Shown: piece after piece, positions 7,860 through 17,654 of the stretch
Position numbering within the stretch: position 1 is the first letter of the stretch
Layout: each line of letters begins with the position of its first letter
Assembly: GCF_011751765.2 (NCBI RefSeq)
Contig: NZ_CP061169.1
Coordinates: 2,294,001-2,358,000, forward strand
DNA length: 64,000 nt
DNA from: Paramicrobacterium chengjingii
GTDB lineage: Bacteria; Actinomycetota; Actinomycetes; Actinomycetales; Microbacteriaceae
Direction of reading: 5' to 3'
Notes under the pieces: generated by a model
What the model was told of the DNA's origin: nothing
Seen by the model: the letters and a program-made list of their open reading frames with translations, nothing else
Database searches by the model: none
Translations under genes and position numbers: made by a program

Positions 7860-9266
7860 TCACATATTCGACAGGGTGTTTCCGCAACGATAAAAGCCGG
7901 TGGCCAGCATATCCACCGCGTGGGCGGTCGTGCTCGGCAGCGGCTCGTCTCCGAGCGCGTAGATCGAGAAGATCAAGGTCGTTCCGTCGTCGGCATCGAT
8001 CACACCTGACAGCGTATACGCCGTCTGAATCCACCCGGTCTTCGCCCTCACGTGCCCGGTCGCCACCTCGGCGTCCCCTGAGAATCGGCTGTCGTAACGC
8101 AATGTGCCCGTCTCGCCCGCGACCGGCAGCCCCTCCAGAATCGACGGCATGTCGATTTCGCCGAGCTCAATGCCGCGCAGCAGCTTCGTAAAGTAGCTAT
8201 TGGGCACGGCGTTCAGCGCGCTGAGGCCCGAGCCATCGACGATCGTCAGGTCACTCGTGTCGATTCCAATGGGGTCGAGCGCCGCGGGAATCCCATCGGC
8301 GAGCGCGGCGAACGTGCTGCCCGCACCTTCTTCGATCGCAACAAGGCGCCCGAGCGACTCGGCGATCATGTTGTCGCTGTACCGCAGCATGTACTCGACG
8401 AGGGCGCTCACAGGCGGTGATTCGACGGCGGCGAGTTGCTCGGCATCCTCTGGCGCCGTTCCGAGAGAAGTCGTTGCGCCGGGGAAGTACGATGCGAACG
8501 CCTCTCCAGCCCGCGAAACGGGGTCGCTCCCCCTCGGCGAATACTCGTTCGCGGGGTAGAACCGGTCGGCATCGACCTGCAGCGCGGTCACGTGCGACTG
8601 ATACCCTTCCCGCATTCCCTTGGTGTCCCAACTGGGGAGCCACGTTTCGCCTGTGAATGCGCTGCTGTCGAGAATGATGCGGCTGATGGCCTCGGTGTGG
8701 CCAGCGGCGGTCCACGCCTTCTGAACCGCCGCAGCCAATGCGTCTAAGTGTGCGGCACCCGGATACACCGACTCTTGCCCTGAGGGCATACGGCTGAGCG
8801 TCATATCGCCTTGGCCGACAAGCACGATCGTTCCGGGATCGCTGCCCTCCATCACCGGAGTGGAGATGCGAAAGTCAGGGCCAAAGGTCTCGAGTGCGGC
8901 GGCAGCGGTGATCAGCTTGAGGTTGCTCGCGGTGGCGGCGGGGTGCGTGGAATCGCGGTCATAGAGAAGCTCTCCGGTCTGAGCGTTGACGACGCGCGCC
9001 TGCAGCGTGTGAAGCAGCGGGTCGGATGCCGCGTCGGCGACAGAGCACTGACGGATGCCGTTCGCGGGCACCGGAGACTCGGCGACCGGCCGGGGGTCAG
9101 GCGTTGGCGTTGGAGTCGGCGTGGCGCTGGCACTTGCTGCGAGGGCCGTCGGGCTCTCGAACGCCGCTCCAGCTGCGAGGGAACCCCCGGCAAGCAGCAC
9201 AGCGCCGACTGTACCGACGACCCAGAGGGCGCGCCGACGCCATGAGGATCGAGGAGGGATGGACAC
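7860..9266 (-). CDS. dacB: D-alanyl-D-alanine carboxypeptidase/endopeptidase (PBP4/DacB class)
   Basis: This 468-residue exported peptidase of the S13 family trims peptidoglycan stem peptides. A signal peptide or anchor lies at residues 10-35 (ALWVVGTVGAVLLAGGSLAAGAAF), followed by a Thr/Pro linker (ATPTPTPTPDP). The three active-site motifs are present: SNLK (SxxK) near residue 135, SDN (SxN) near 310 and KTG near 420 (KTGWIQTAYTLSG). The GTG start at 9266 has a weak AAAGGC upstream. The inserted domain between the first two motifs is the size expected for the class. It probably forms a two-gene unit with pncA, although the functions are unrelated. Confidence 0.93.
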   Translation of the reverse strand: MSIPPRSSWRRRALWVVGTVGAVLLAGGSLAAGAAFESPTALAASASATPTPTPTPDPRPVAESPVPANGIRQCSVADAASDPLLHTLQARVVNAQTGELLYDRDSTHPAATASNLKLITAAAALETFGPDFRISTPVMEGSDPGTIVLVGQGDMTLSRMPSGQESVYPGAAHLDALAAAVQKAWTAAGHTEAISRIILDSSAFTGETWLPSWDTKGMREGYQSHVTALQVDADRFYPANEYSPRGSDPVSRAGEAFASYFPGATTSLGTAPEDAEQLAAVESPPVSALVEYMLRYSDNMIAESLGRLVAIEEGAGSTFAALADGIPAALDPIGIDTSDLTIVDGSGLSALNAVPNSYFTKLLRGIELGEIDMPSILEGLPVAGETGTLRYDSRFSGDAEVATGHVRAKTGWIQTAYTLSGVIDADDGTTLIFSIYALGDEPLPSTTAHAVDMLATGFYRCGNTLSNM

Positions 9267-9308
9267 GCCTTTGATTTTAGCGGGTGAGTCCGGGAAGGGT
9301 ACGCCGCG

Positions 9309-10301
9309 TCAGTTCTCGCTGGGGTAAATCACACCGATCTGGCGGCGCACTTCGTCGAGCACTCCCATAATCTCGACGGACTCCCGGGGAGAGAGAATGG
9401 TTCCGGACGTCTCCCCCGCGGCGACGAGGCGCTCGAGCTCAAGTGCTTGATAGTGCATCCCTCTGCCGTTCACCTCGCTCGTGAACTCTTCAAGAACATC
9501 GCCGGCCGTCGTCGTCGTGCGGAATGACGTGGCCGCGTACCAGACCCGGTCCAGATCGATGCGGGCGTCGGTGCCGATGATGCTCGCCTGGTTGGGGCCC
9601 GCCCCGCGCATCGAGCTGAACGTCGTCGCCATTGCCCCGCTGTCGTAGCTGAGGACGGCCGAGACCTGCGCGTCGACGCCGGTATCGGTGAGCTGCGCCG
9701 TCGCGTCGATGCGGTCGGGAAGCCCGAGGATGTCGACCACGAACGAGAGAGGGTAAATGCCAAGGTCAAGCAGCGCTCCGCCGCCGAGATGCAGATCCAT
9801 CATGCGGTGTTCCGGGGCGACGTGGATGTGCTGCGTATGATCGGCCGTGACCGAGACGATCTCGCCGAGGGTGCCTTCGCCGATGATCTCCCGCACGCGC
9901 CGCATATGTGGGAGATAGCGCGTCCACATCGCCTCGAGCACGACGAGCCCACGACTCGCTGCCAGTTCGGCGACTCCGCGCGCCTCCTCCTCATTCATCG
10001 TGAATGGCTTCTCGACGAGCACATGCTTACCCGCTGTGAGCGCGAGCGTCGCCTGCTCGGCGTGAAAGCTGTGCGGCGATGCGACGTACACCACATCGAC
10101 CTCGGGATCGCCAACCAGTTCCTCGTACGTGCCGTATGCGCGTTCGATTCCGAGGTCGGTGGAGAATGCGCGGGAGCGCTCAAGCGAGCGCGACCCGACG
10201 GCGGTGACGGTGAACCCGTTCAGCAGAAGATCTGAGGTGAAGGTGCGGGCAATTCCTCCGGGGGCGAGGATTCCCCAGCGCAATGCGTGCGGTGTCGACA
10301 T
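9309..10301 (-). CDS. Gfo/Idh/MocA family oxidoreductase
   Basis: This 330-residue NAD(P)-dependent dehydrogenase has a Rossmann N-terminal domain (WGILAPGGIARTF, residues 9-21) and the family's EKPFTMN motif near residue 96, which carries the catalytic Lys. The C-terminal domain is the usual beta-sheet domain (AVLSYDSGAMATTFSS). Substrates in this family are sugars, inositols or their derivatives, and the exact one cannot be assigned here. It sits 10 bp downstream of a galactose-mutarotase-like gene on the same strand, which supports a sugar substrate. Confidence 0.88.
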   Translation of the reverse strand: MSTPHALRWGILAPGGIARTFTSDLLLNGFTVTAVGSRSLERSRAFSTDLGIERAYGTYEELVGDPEVDVVYVASPHSFHAEQATLALTAGKHVLVEKPFTMNEEEARGVAELAASRGLVVLEAMWTRYLPHMRRVREIIGEGTLGEIVSVTADHTQHIHVAPEHRMMDLHLGGGALLDLGIYPLSFVVDILGLPDRIDATAQLTDTGVDAQVSAVLSYDSGAMATTFSSMRGAGPNQASIIGTDARIDLDRVWYAATSFRTTTTAGDVLEEFTSEVNGRGMHYQALELERLVAAGETSGTILSPRESVEIMGVLDEVRRQIGVIYPSEN

Positions 10302-10310
10302 GACAACAGC

Positions 10311-11252
10311 TTATTGGGTCGCGCGGTACGTCACTCCCCAGCATCCGGTCCAGGTTTCGCCTGGGTGCACCCACGCGACACCGTCGCCGCTGTTGAATGC
10401 ATCTGCGGGCATCGTCATGGGCTCGATGGCGATGGATCGTGTACCGTCAGCTCGCACGCGATCGGAGGTGTAGAACTGCACCCAGGCGAAGGCTGCCTCG
10501 GCCCATACCGACACCGTTCTGCCGTCGTCGGCCGCCAGTTCATGCTCCACCCGATCGTTGGAGTCGTGAAGCCGCGTATACGCATCGTCGAGCGAGAGCT
10601 CAGCGACGCGACGCCCCTGCCTAAGATCTTTGTGGGCGGGCACTGGAACGGTGCGCACCGGGTTCATTCGCTCGTCTACTTCGATGAGGCTCTCACCGGA
10701 GCTCGTGAGCGTCAGCTGATCGCTGTCGATGTCGCCGATGCGGTAGTAACCGTGAGTGCCGACACCCACGGGTGCAGCCGTCGTGCCGTGGTTGGCGATC
10801 GTGTGCGTCACGGTGAGCCCCGCGTCGCCCAGCGCGTAGCGCACGGAGGTTGCCAGGCTGAACGGATAACCCCGCTGCGGGTGGATGTCTGCCGAAAGTG
10901 TGATGCTCGAGGGGTCCGATTCGCTGAGCGTGTATGCCTGGGTGCGCAGCAGGCCATGCGAAGCGTTGTGCCGTGCGGGCTCCGTGAGGTCGAGCTGCTG
11001 TACGGTGCGTTGCCCATCAGCGCCTTCGAGCACCCACTGACCATCACGCACGCGATTGGGCCAGGGCACGAGCACGGCACCCTGCGACGACGTGGGTGCT
11101 CCGTCTTCGGCGAAGGTCTCGGCAACACGAACGCCGTCGAGCACCAGGTCACGCAGTGTCGCCCCCACCTCCGTGACGATCAGCGAGCTTGACCCGCGAG
11201 TGACGGTGAAGCTGGTGCCTGTCGGATTCCATGGTGCGCTCATGTCATGCAA
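10311..11252 (-). CDS. Aldose 1-epimerase family protein
   Basis: This 313-residue cytosolic protein of the galactose mutarotase-like fold interconverts the alpha and beta anomers of a sugar or acts on a related sugar phosphate. Recognisable elements are GAVLVPWPNRVRDG near residue 60, HNASHGLLR near 90 with a catalytic His, the VGVGTHGYYRIG region near 165, and a late catalytic acid in AIEPMTMPADAFNSG. An internal ATG at 11243 (MSAPWNPTG) is an alternative start. It is followed by the Gfo/Idh/MocA oxidoreductase gene, so the two probably act on one sugar. Confidence 0.88.
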   Translation of the reverse strand: MHDMSAPWNPTGTSFTVTRGSSSLIVTEVGATLRDLVLDGVRVAETFAEDGAPTSSQGAVLVPWPNRVRDGQWVLEGADGQRTVQQLDLTEPARHNASHGLLRTQAYTLSESDPSSITLSADIHPQRGYPFSLATSVRYALGDAGLTVTHTIANHGTTAAPVGVGTHGYYRIGDIDSDQLTLTSSGESLIEVDERMNPVRTVPVPAHKDLRQGRRVAELSLDDAYTRLHDSNDRVEHELAADDGRTVSVWAEAAFAWVQFYTSDRVRADGTRSIAIEPMTMPADAFNSGDGVAWVHPGETWTGCWGVTYRATQ

Positions 11253-11279
11253 TTCTAGGCGGATGCTGTCGCGCGGCGT

Positions 11280-13505
11280 TCAGCGAGACGCCGAGACAAA
11301 TCGGCGAAGGCGCAGGCTGTTGCCCACGACGAACACGCTCGACAGCGCCATCGCCGCACCAGCCAGCATGGGGTTGAGCAGGCCGAGCGCGGCGAGCGGA
11401 ATCGCCGCGACGTTATAGGCGAAGGCCCAGAACAGATTCCCCGTGATCGTGCCGAGGGTGCGGCGCGACAACCGAAGAGCGTCGGCGGCGCTGCGCAGGT
11501 CGCCGCGCACGAGCGTAATGTCGGCGGCATTCATTGCGACGTCAGTTCCCGTTCCCATGGCCAGCCCGAGGTCGGCCGTGGCGAGCGCCGCAGCATCGTT
11601 GATTCCATCGCCGACCATGGCGACAACGTGGCCGCTGCTCTGCAGCGACGCGACGACATTCACTTTGTCTGCCGGCATGACTCCGGCCCGTACGCGGGTG
11701 ATCCCCACCTCCTGGGCCACCCGGCGGGCAACCGTTTCGTTGTCGCCGGTCAGCAGCACAACGTCGAGGCCGAGGTCGCGCAGTTGTCTCACGGCGGCGG
11801 CGCTGGAGGGCTTCACCGCATCGGAGATGATGAGTACTCCCCGAACCCGGCCGTCCCAGCCGACCTGCACGGCAGTGCTCCCGCGCTTCTCCGCGTCGTT
11901 GGTGGCTGCGGTAACCGTGTCGTCGGGCACCAGGCCGAGCTGTTTCATCAGGCGAGTGCGACCCACAGCGATCTCGCATCCGAGCACCGTGGCGCGCACG
12001 CCGAGGCCCTCGACGGAGCGAAAGTCGGTCGCAGGCTGAAGTGCGGATGCCGCCGCGCGAACGATGGCTCGGGCAATCGGATGCTCAGAACCGTTCTCGG
12101 CTGCTGCAGCACGGAACACAAGTTCGTCGGCGTCGACGCCTGTCGCAGTGACAGCATCCGTCATTGTCATTGTTCCCGTGGTGACCGTGCCCGTCTTGTC
12201 GAGAACTATCGTGTCGACCTTCTTCGTCGATTCAAGCACCTCGGGCCCCTTGATGAGAATGCCGAGCTGCGCACCGCGACCGGTACCGACAAGAAGCGCT
12301 GTCGGCGTAGCGAGTCCGAGTGCGCACGGGCAGGCGATGATGAGCACGGCTACGGTTGCGGTGAACGCCGAAGCGGGGTCGGCTCCGAGCAGAAGCCACA
12401 GTGTGAGGGTGACGAGCGCAATGCCGATCACGACGGGTACGAATACAGCCGAGACGCGGTCCGCCAAGCGCTGCAGCGCTGCCTTGCCCGACTGTGCGTT
12501 TTCAACGAGGGCGGCCATCTGCGCGAGCTGCGTGTCGGAGCCGACCCGGGAGGCACGCACAGTGAGCACTCCGGACGCATTCACGGTTGCACCCGTAACG
12601 TCGTCACCAACCGTCACTTCGACGGGTACGGACTCGCCGGTGAGCATCGACTCGTCGACGGCCGACTGCCCGTTCACGATGCGGCCGTCCGTGGCAATCT
12701 TCTCGCCAGGACGCACAATGAACTCATCGCCGACAGCGAGTTGCTCAATCGGGATGTGCCCCTCAATGCCGTCACGCACGATCGCAACGGACTTCGCCCC
12801 CATGTCGAGCAGTGACTTCAGCGCGGCCCCCGCACGTCGCTTTGAGCGCTTCTCGGCATATCGGCCGGCGAGCAGGAACGTGGTGACACCGGCGGCGACC
12901 TCGAGGTAGATGTTGCCCGCGCCGTCGGAACGCTCGATCGCGAACGAGAACTCATGCGTCATGCCAGGCATGTCAGCTGTGCCGAAAAACAACGCGTACA
13001 GCGACCAGAGGAATGCCGCGATGGTTCCCATCGACACCAGCGTGTCCATGGTGGCTGCGCCGTGACGCAGGTTCATCCAGGCCGCACGGTGGAACGGCCA
13101 GCCGGCCCAGACGACAACGGGGGCTGCGAGCGCGAGAGATGCCCACTGCCAATTGACGAACTGCAGTGCGGGAACCATCGCGAGAACGATCACAGGAACC
13201 GATAGCGCGGTGGATCCGACGAGTCGTTGCCTCAGGCTTGAGAGCTCCGCGTCCGGCGCGTCGGCTCTGGCATCCTGTTCGCGCTTCTGCTGAGGAAGCG
13301 TCGCTGCGTACCCCGTCTTCTCGACCTCATCGATAAGCACCTGCGGGTCGTAATTGGCGGGAACGTTCACCCGCGCCTTCTCCGTCGCATAGTTGACGCT
13401 CGCCTCGACACCGTCCAGGCGATTCAGCTTCTTCTCGATGCGCATAGCGCACGACGCGCATGTCATGCCTGTGACGTCGAGTTCGAAACTTCCTTGCGGC
13501 TGCAT
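11280..13505 (-). CDS. copA: Copper-translocating P-type ATPase
   Basis: This 741-residue membrane ATPase exports Cu(I). Domain order: an N-terminal heavy-metal-associated domain with GMTCASC (residues 10-16), transmembrane pairs, an actuator domain with LTGESVPVE, the CPC metal site [14 protein letters not shown], the phosphorylation site DKTGTVT, and the hinge [11 protein letters not shown]. The reading frame is open upstream to 13661, but the ATG at 13505 ([14 protein letters not shown]) lies directly at the metal-binding domain and 17 nt after a CsoR-type operator. The upstream extension runs into the tRNA terminator and is not protein-like. Confidence 0.95.
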   Translation of the reverse strand: MQPQGSFELDVTGMTCASCAMRIEKKLNRLDGVEASVNYATEKARVNVPANYDPQVLIDEVEKTGYAATLPQQKREQDARADAPDAELSSLRQRLVGSTALSVPVIVLAMVPALQFVNWQWASLALAAPVVVWAGWPFHRAAWMNLRHGAATMDTLVSMGTIAAFLWSLYALFFGTADMPGMTHEFSFAIERSDGAGNIYLEVAAGVTTFLLAGRYAEKRSKRRAGAALKSLLDMGAKSVAIVRDGIEGHIPIEQLAVGDEFIVRPGEKIATDGRIVNGQSAVDESMLTGESVPVEVTVGDDVTGATVNASGVLTVRASRVGSDTQLAQMAALVENAQSGKAALQRLADRVSAVFVPVVIGIALVTLTLWLLLGADPASAFTATVAVLIIACPCALGLATPTALLVGTGRGAQLGILIKGPEVLESTKKVDTIVLDKTGTVTTGTMTMTDAVTATGVDADELVFRAAAAENGSEHPIARAIVRAAASALQPATDFRSVEGLGVRATVLGCEIAVGRTRLMKQLGLVPDDTVTAATNDAEKRGSTAVQVGWDGRVRGVLIISDAVKPSSAAAVRQLRDLGLDVVLLTGDNETVARRVAQEVGITRVRAGVMPADKVNVVASLQSSGHVVAMVGDGINDAAALATADLGLAMGTGTDVAMNAADITLVRGDLRSAADALRLSRRTLGTITGNLFWAFAYNVAAIPLAALGLLNPMLAGAAMALSSVFVVGNSLRLRRFVSASR

Positions 13506-13521
13506 GACGCCAGCGTACCCT

Positions 13522-13538
13522 ATACCCCTTGGGGGTAT
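13522..13538 (-). promoter_or_regulatory. CsoR-type copper operator
   Basis: The 17-mer ATACCCCTTGGGGGTAT is a dyad of 7-nt half-sites (ATACCCC/GGGGTAT) with a 3-nt centre. It lies 17 nt in front of the copA start. This pattern matches known operators of the Cu(I)-responsive repressor CsoR in actinobacteria. No csoR gene is present in the window. Confidence 0.75.
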
Positions 13539-13580
13539 CAATCGAACGCGCTGACCACGCGCCGCACGGGCACACGAAGA

Positions 13581-13618
13581 ACCCCCTCTTCTCTGAGCTT
13601 CTGCAGGGAAGAGGGGGT
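13581..13618 (-). terminator. Terminator of tRNA-Thr
   Basis: The 11-nt perfect arms (13581-13591 and 13608-13618) are followed on the minus strand by TTCTTC. The hairpin starts 5 nt after the tRNA 3' end. Confidence 0.7.
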
Positions 13619-13622
13619 CTAA

Positions 13623-13698
13623 TGGAGCCACCTGTCGGAATCGAACCGACGACCTATTCATTACGAGTGAATCGCTCTACCAACTGAGCTAAGGCGGC
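13623..13698 (-). tRNA. tRNA-Thr(CGT)
   Basis: The minus strand folds as a 76-nt cloverleaf. The acceptor stem GCCGCCT pairs with AGGTGGC allowing a G-T pair, the D-loop contains AGCTCAGTTGGTAGAGC, and the T-arm contains GGTTCGATTCC. The anticodon loop CTCGTAA gives anticodon CGT, reading ACG. The 3' CCA is encoded (13625-13623). Confidence 0.95.
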
Positions 13699-13832
13699 CT
13701 AGCACGACACGATCAATGTGCGCGCACAGCGATCCATATTACACGTTCTGAACCTCTTTCGTGACCACGGACGTGCCCCGGCTTCGACGACGTCGCTCTC
13801 AACGAGCGTCGCCCCTGGGCACGGTCAACGGG

Positions 13833-15395
13833 TTACGAACACTTAGGGTCTTTGTCGGGAACAGAGCCGTCGATGAGGTAGTCGTCGACAACGTCGTTGA
13901 CGCACTGCGAACCCTTGTTGTAGGCCGTGTGCCCCTCGCCCTTATACGTCACGAGCTGTCCCGAATCGAGCTGCTCGGCGAGGTTCTCTGCCCACTGGTA
14001 CGGAGTGGCCGGATCGCCTGTCGTGCCGACGACGAGAATCGGGTCTGCGCCGTCTGCATGAATCTCGCTGCGTTCAGCGCCGTCGGTAAATGGCCAATTC
14101 GCGCAACCGATGTCACCGTAGCCCATGTAGGGCCCAAAAACGGGCGCAATTTCGTCGATCTCGTCCGCCTGCTTCTCCATGGTCGAAGGGTCGTCGTCGT
14201 AGGTGTAGTCGCGGCAGTTGTACGCCATGAACGCCTCGGTTGAGTTGTCCATGTAGCTTCCATCGGCTTCGCGCCCGTTGTACTGATCGGCGAAGGAGAA
14301 TGCGTTGGCTGCGTCTCCAGCCATGACGTCGTTCAGCATGACGTTGAGGTACTCCCAGCTGTCAGGCGAGTAGAGCGGAAGAATGATGGCGGTGATCAGC
14401 GTGCTCGCTCCGAGCATCCGCCCGTCTGACCCCTTCAGCGGTGACTCGTCGACGGAGGAGATCAGGTCCACGATCGTCTCGCGTGCGTCGTCGACGCTGC
14501 CCGAGAACGCGCAGTCGCTGTTGCTGTCTATGCAGTTTGTGAGAAAGGCAGTCAAGGCGTCTTCGAAGCCCTTCGCTTGAGACTTCGACACCTCGAAGTT
14601 GCTCGTCGACGGGTCGATGGCGCCGTCCAGAACAAGACGACCGACCTTGTCGGGGAACAACTCTGCGTACGTCGCACCCAAGAATGTTCCGTATGAGTAA
14701 CCCAGGTAATTCAATGTGTCGTCCCCGAGAACCTCACGCAGCAGATCGAGGTCTTTCGCAGCCTGCACTGTCGTGATGAATTCCAGCAACGGCCCCGTGT
14801 TGTCGAGGCACGCCTTGCCGAAGTCGGTGGCGCTCGTGGCCATCTCGTCGATCCAGGCATCACTGCCGACGTCGGTGTTCTCGGGCAGGCCGTAGAGGTA
14901 CTCGTCCATTTCGGCCGGCTCGTAGCACTTCACAGCGGTCGACCTGCCCACTCCGCGCGGGTCAAACCCGACGATGTCGAAGTTGTCCTTGAGGTCGGCA
15001 TCGACGGCGTAGTCGAGACTGTCTTTGACGAAGTCAAAACCCGATCCACCGGGTCCGCCGGGGTTGACGAGAAGAGATCCTTGGGCATCGCCTTTGGCCT
15101 TGCTGCGGATGAGAGCGAGTTCAATCTCGCCGGCCTCCGGCTCGTCCCAGTTCATGGGAGCGCGCACCGTAGCGCACTCGAAGTTGGACGGGCAGGAGTC
15201 CGTCGACCATTCGACGTCTTGCGCATAGAACTCTTCGGCCGTCGTGCCCGTCGTCGTCGGCTGCGGCTTCGGAGTTGATGACGTTGTCTGGTCGTCTTTG
15301 GGAGGAATGAACGCTGTGAAGCATCCGCTTAAGGGCACGACAAGGGCGGCGGCAAACGCCACGACCACCAGTCGACGAGCGCGATTCTTTCTCAT
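13833..15395 (-). CDS. Secreted alpha/beta-hydrolase lipoprotein (tripeptidyl aminopeptidase family)
   Basis: This 520-residue exported hydrolase has a lipoprotein signal peptide (RRLVVVAFAAALVVPLSGC) with the lipobox cysteine at about residue 25. The catalytic core has an oxyanion loop VNPGGPGGSG, nucleophile elbow GYSYGTFLG, and a C-terminal Tap-like domain with VVGTTGDPATPY and the late catalytic His in GEGHTAYN. The architecture matches the SlpD/SlpE/Tap family of actinobacterial membrane-anchored aminopeptidases that remove short N-terminal peptides. It is downstream of holB on the same strand with an 11-nt gap, so it may be the last gene of the topA-tmk-holB transcript. Confidence 0.88.
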   Translation of the reverse strand: MRKNRARRLVVVAFAAALVVPLSGCFTAFIPPKDDQTTSSTPKPQPTTTGTTAEEFYAQDVEWSTDSCPSNFECATVRAPMNWDEPEAGEIELALIRSKAKGDAQGSLLVNPGGPGGSGFDFVKDSLDYAVDADLKDNFDIVGFDPRGVGRSTAVKCYEPAEMDEYLYGLPENTDVGSDAWIDEMATSATDFGKACLDNTGPLLEFITTVQAAKDLDLLREVLGDDTLNYLGYSYGTFLGATYAELFPDKVGRLVLDGAIDPSTSNFEVSKSQAKGFEDALTAFLTNCIDSNSDCAFSGSVDDARETIVDLISSVDESPLKGSDGRMLGASTLITAIILPLYSPDSWEYLNVMLNDVMAGDAANAFSFADQYNGREADGSYMDNSTEAFMAYNCRDYTYDDDPSTMEKQADEIDEIAPVFGPYMGYGDIGCANWPFTDGAERSEIHADGADPILVVGTTGDPATPYQWAENLAEQLDSGQLVTYKGEGHTAYNKGSQCVNDVVDDYLIDGSVPDKDPKCS

Positions 15396-15406
15396 GGTCC
15401 TCCCAT

Positions 15407-16537
15407 TCAGCGGATTGCCGTCACCAATGCTGCCTCGAGGGCAAGTGCGGGTGCGACGTTGCCGGCAATGCGCGTTCTGGCCTGCTGCAGCGCATCCATC
15501 GTGTGAAGCGTACGTGCCGGCTCTGTGGATTCGGCGGCGCGACGCAGGTCATCAGCGAACTCACGGTTGATGATGACCGAGTCTCGTCCGAGCTGCACCA
15601 TAGTGATGTCGCGATAGAGCGAGAGCAGATCGATGAGAATGCGATCGATGCCATCTCGCAGACTGCGAGTCGCGCGCCTCTTCTGCTCGTCGTCGAGTGC
15701 CTTGAGCTGGCTGCGCAGTGCCGGTGGCACCGTCCCCCCGGGTTCGACTCCGAGTGAACGCAGTGCACTTGCGCGCTCGGCGTCATCACGCTCAGCCGTG
15801 AAGGCTTTGGCGTCGTCACCCGCGATCTCAAGCATTCCCGCGGCGGCCATGACGGCATCAGTGACGTTGTGCATGGCTAGTGCGGTGCGCAGTGTGCGTT
15901 CGCGGCGGCTGAGAGCGTCTGCGTCAGTGGCAAGACGTTTGGCCATTCCGATGTGGCTTTGTGCGAGGCGCGCGGCGCGCTCTGCTGTGACAGCATCCAC
16001 TCCTAATTGCACCTGCAGAAGCGCAGCAACATCATCGATTGTCGGCATGCTGAGCCGCAGGGTGCGGACGCGGCTGCGGATGGTGGGAAGCATGTCGGCG
16101 TCGCTCGGTGCGCACAGCACCCATACTGTGCGCTCTGGGGGTTCTTCAAGCGCTTTGAGCAGCACGTTGGAGGTGCGCTCGGTCATGCGATCGGCGTCTT
16201 CGATCACCATGACGCGGTAGCGACCGGCAGAGGGTGAGTAGTACGACGTCGTTGCGAACTTTCGTACTTCGTCGATCTTGTACGTGACGTTCTCGGTGCG
16301 CAGAATCGACAGGTCGGGGTGCGTGCGTGAGTCGACCTGGGTTACTGTGTGCGGGTCGCTGTCGGGGTCGCCGCTGAGCAGGGCAGCGGCAAATGCGTAG
16401 GCGATGTTCGAGCGCCCTGACCCCGGTGGCCCGGTGATGAGCCACGCATGAGTCATCGACGAGCTCAAACCGGATGCTGCGGAGCGCAGAACCTCAACGG
16501 CATCCGATTGCCCCGTCAGATCATCCCATGCGCTCAC
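15407..16537 (-). CDS. holB: DNA polymerase III subunit delta'
   Basis: This 376-residue clamp-loader subunit works with gamma/tau and delta to load the beta clamp. The AAA+ region contains ITGPPGSGRSNIAYAFAAAL near residue 35, the Walker B-like VMVIEDADRM near 110, sensor 1 in ALEEPPERTVWVLCA and the SRC-type motif as IRSRVRTL. The zinc-finger cysteines found in E. coli delta' are not evident, as usual in actinobacteria. The start is GTG at 16537. In actinobacteria holB usually follows tmk directly. Here about 1.4 kb with an accessory gene separates them. Confidence 0.92.
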   Translation of the reverse strand: MSAWDDLTGQSDAVEVLRSAASGLSSSMTHAWLITGPPGSGRSNIAYAFAAALLSGDPDSDPHTVTQVDSRTHPDLSILRTENVTYKIDEVRKFATTSYYSPSAGRYRVMVIEDADRMTERTSNVLLKALEEPPERTVWVLCAPSDADMLPTIRSRVRTLRLSMPTIDDVAALLQVQLGVDAVTAERAARLAQSHIGMAKRLATDADALSRRERTLRTALAMHNVTDAVMAAAGMLEIAGDDAKAFTAERDDAERASALRSLGVEPGGTVPPALRSQLKALDDEQKRRATRSLRDGIDRILIDLLSLYRDITMVQLGRDSVIINREFADDLRRAAESTEPARTLHTMDALQQARTRIAGNVAPALALEAALVTAIR

Positions 16538-16649
16538 GTCGTATAGCCTACCTGCGCCCTCAGACAGCTGTTCCCGCCGTCACCGTATCTGCGGCGCAAC
16601 CAGTCTCAAATTTGGAGTTCGCCCTCGCGGGACTCCCCGCGCGCAGCCG

Positions 16650-17654
16650 TTACCGTGGCATCCCTCCCCAGTCGTCGCGCGGCCGAGACTCGCGCGGCAG
16701 ACCCGCTCGGGTTAGGATCGCCGCAAGCCGAGAGCCGCTGTGGGCATCGACCCACAGCCACCTGGCCATTCCTCCGCCGGTCGCCCTCATTCGATCCTCC
16801 CGAACCTTTTCGTCGAATACGACATCCGATGGCGCTTTTCCGTGCGTATACCGATTGCGTGTGTACTTTTCATAGCCGTCGAATTCTCCAAGCAATCGGT
16901 GCTCCCGCCAGCACTGGTCTGCCACACCGATGTCCCCATCGACATCGCTCACTGTGACCTGCAATTCGGGCTCCTCGAATCCGAACAGATACTCCTGAAC
17001 TCGACTGAGTGATTCCCCCAGGCTGTCGGCACCGTCTCGTGCAAAACCGATCGACCGCGCCGCGCGCACCGTACCGCGCTTTCCCGAACGCTTCGAGACG
17101 CGCTCAAGCAGGTGCTCTCTGTCGACGCGCGGTGCACTCACCGCAGCATCCTTTGGCCGCAGAGTGCGAATGCCCGCATCCAGCATTCCCACGGCACGCG
17201 CAAACGGTGCCGTGCACGCAATATCCCATAGCGTCCGCTCTGGCGACGTGATGAAGAAGCCGTCGCACTCAACGATCTCGTCGTCGGCCAACTCACCTCT
17301 GTGCCAGCGAAGCTGCGACGTCGACTGCCTTGGCTGTCTGCTGATTGCCTGCGGCACTGTACTGAAATAGCCGTAAGCGGGATAGTCGAGCACCGCAGCT
17401 GCTGAGTCATGAACAAAGACGATTGGCGTCGAATGACGGGCCTGCGCGGCGCGCATCTGTGCGATGTGTCGTGCGCGATCGTCGAGGGCGGCCCATTCGG
17501 ATGCTGCGAGATAAGCGCCGCGTCCGAGTCGGATAAGCTCGCCGGAGTCGCACTGTCGGCGGATTGCGCGCGAAACGTCGTGAGTCGTTGCGCCCCGTCC
17601 TGTGAGAAGCAGCTTCGGCTGCGGAACCGCAAGTTTCGTGAGCTTCATCATCAT
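16650..17654 (-). CDS. AbiEi-like/Vsr-like accessory protein between tmk and holB
   Basis: This 334-residue protein has no assigned function. The N-terminal 60 residues (VSRAIRRQCDSGELIRLGRGAYL) look like the winged-helix domain of AbiEi-type antitoxins. The C-terminal 100 residues (PELQVTVSDVDGDIGVADQCW...LLGEFDGYEKY) resemble the Vsr/DUF559 endonuclease-like fold common in Microbacteriaceae proteins of this layout. There are three possible Met starts in a row and no ribosome binding site. It interrupts the usually adjacent tmk and holB, and repeats lie on its upstream side. The nuclease activity is untested. The E-F-D-G segment could be part of an active site. Confidence 0.6.
   Translation of the reverse strand: MMMKLTKLAVPQPKLLLTGRGATTHDVSRAIRRQCDSGELIRLGRGAYLAASEWAALDDRARHIAQMRAAQARHSTPIVFVHDSAAAVLDYPAYGYFSTVPQAISRQPRQSTSQLRWHRGELADDEIVECDGFFITSPERTLWDIACTAPFARAVGMLDAGIRTLRPKDAAVSAPRVDREHLLERVSKRSGKRGTVRAARSIGFARDGADSLGESLSRVQEYLFGFEEPELQVTVSDVDGDIGVADQCWREHRLLGEFDGYEKYTRNRYTHGKAPSDVVFDEKVREDRMRATGGGMARWLWVDAHSGSRLAAILTRAGLPRESRPRDDWGGMPR

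Noticed and set aside
11628..12815. Plus-strand frame opposite copA
   Set aside because: Shadow of the P-type ATPase; residue use is not protein-like.
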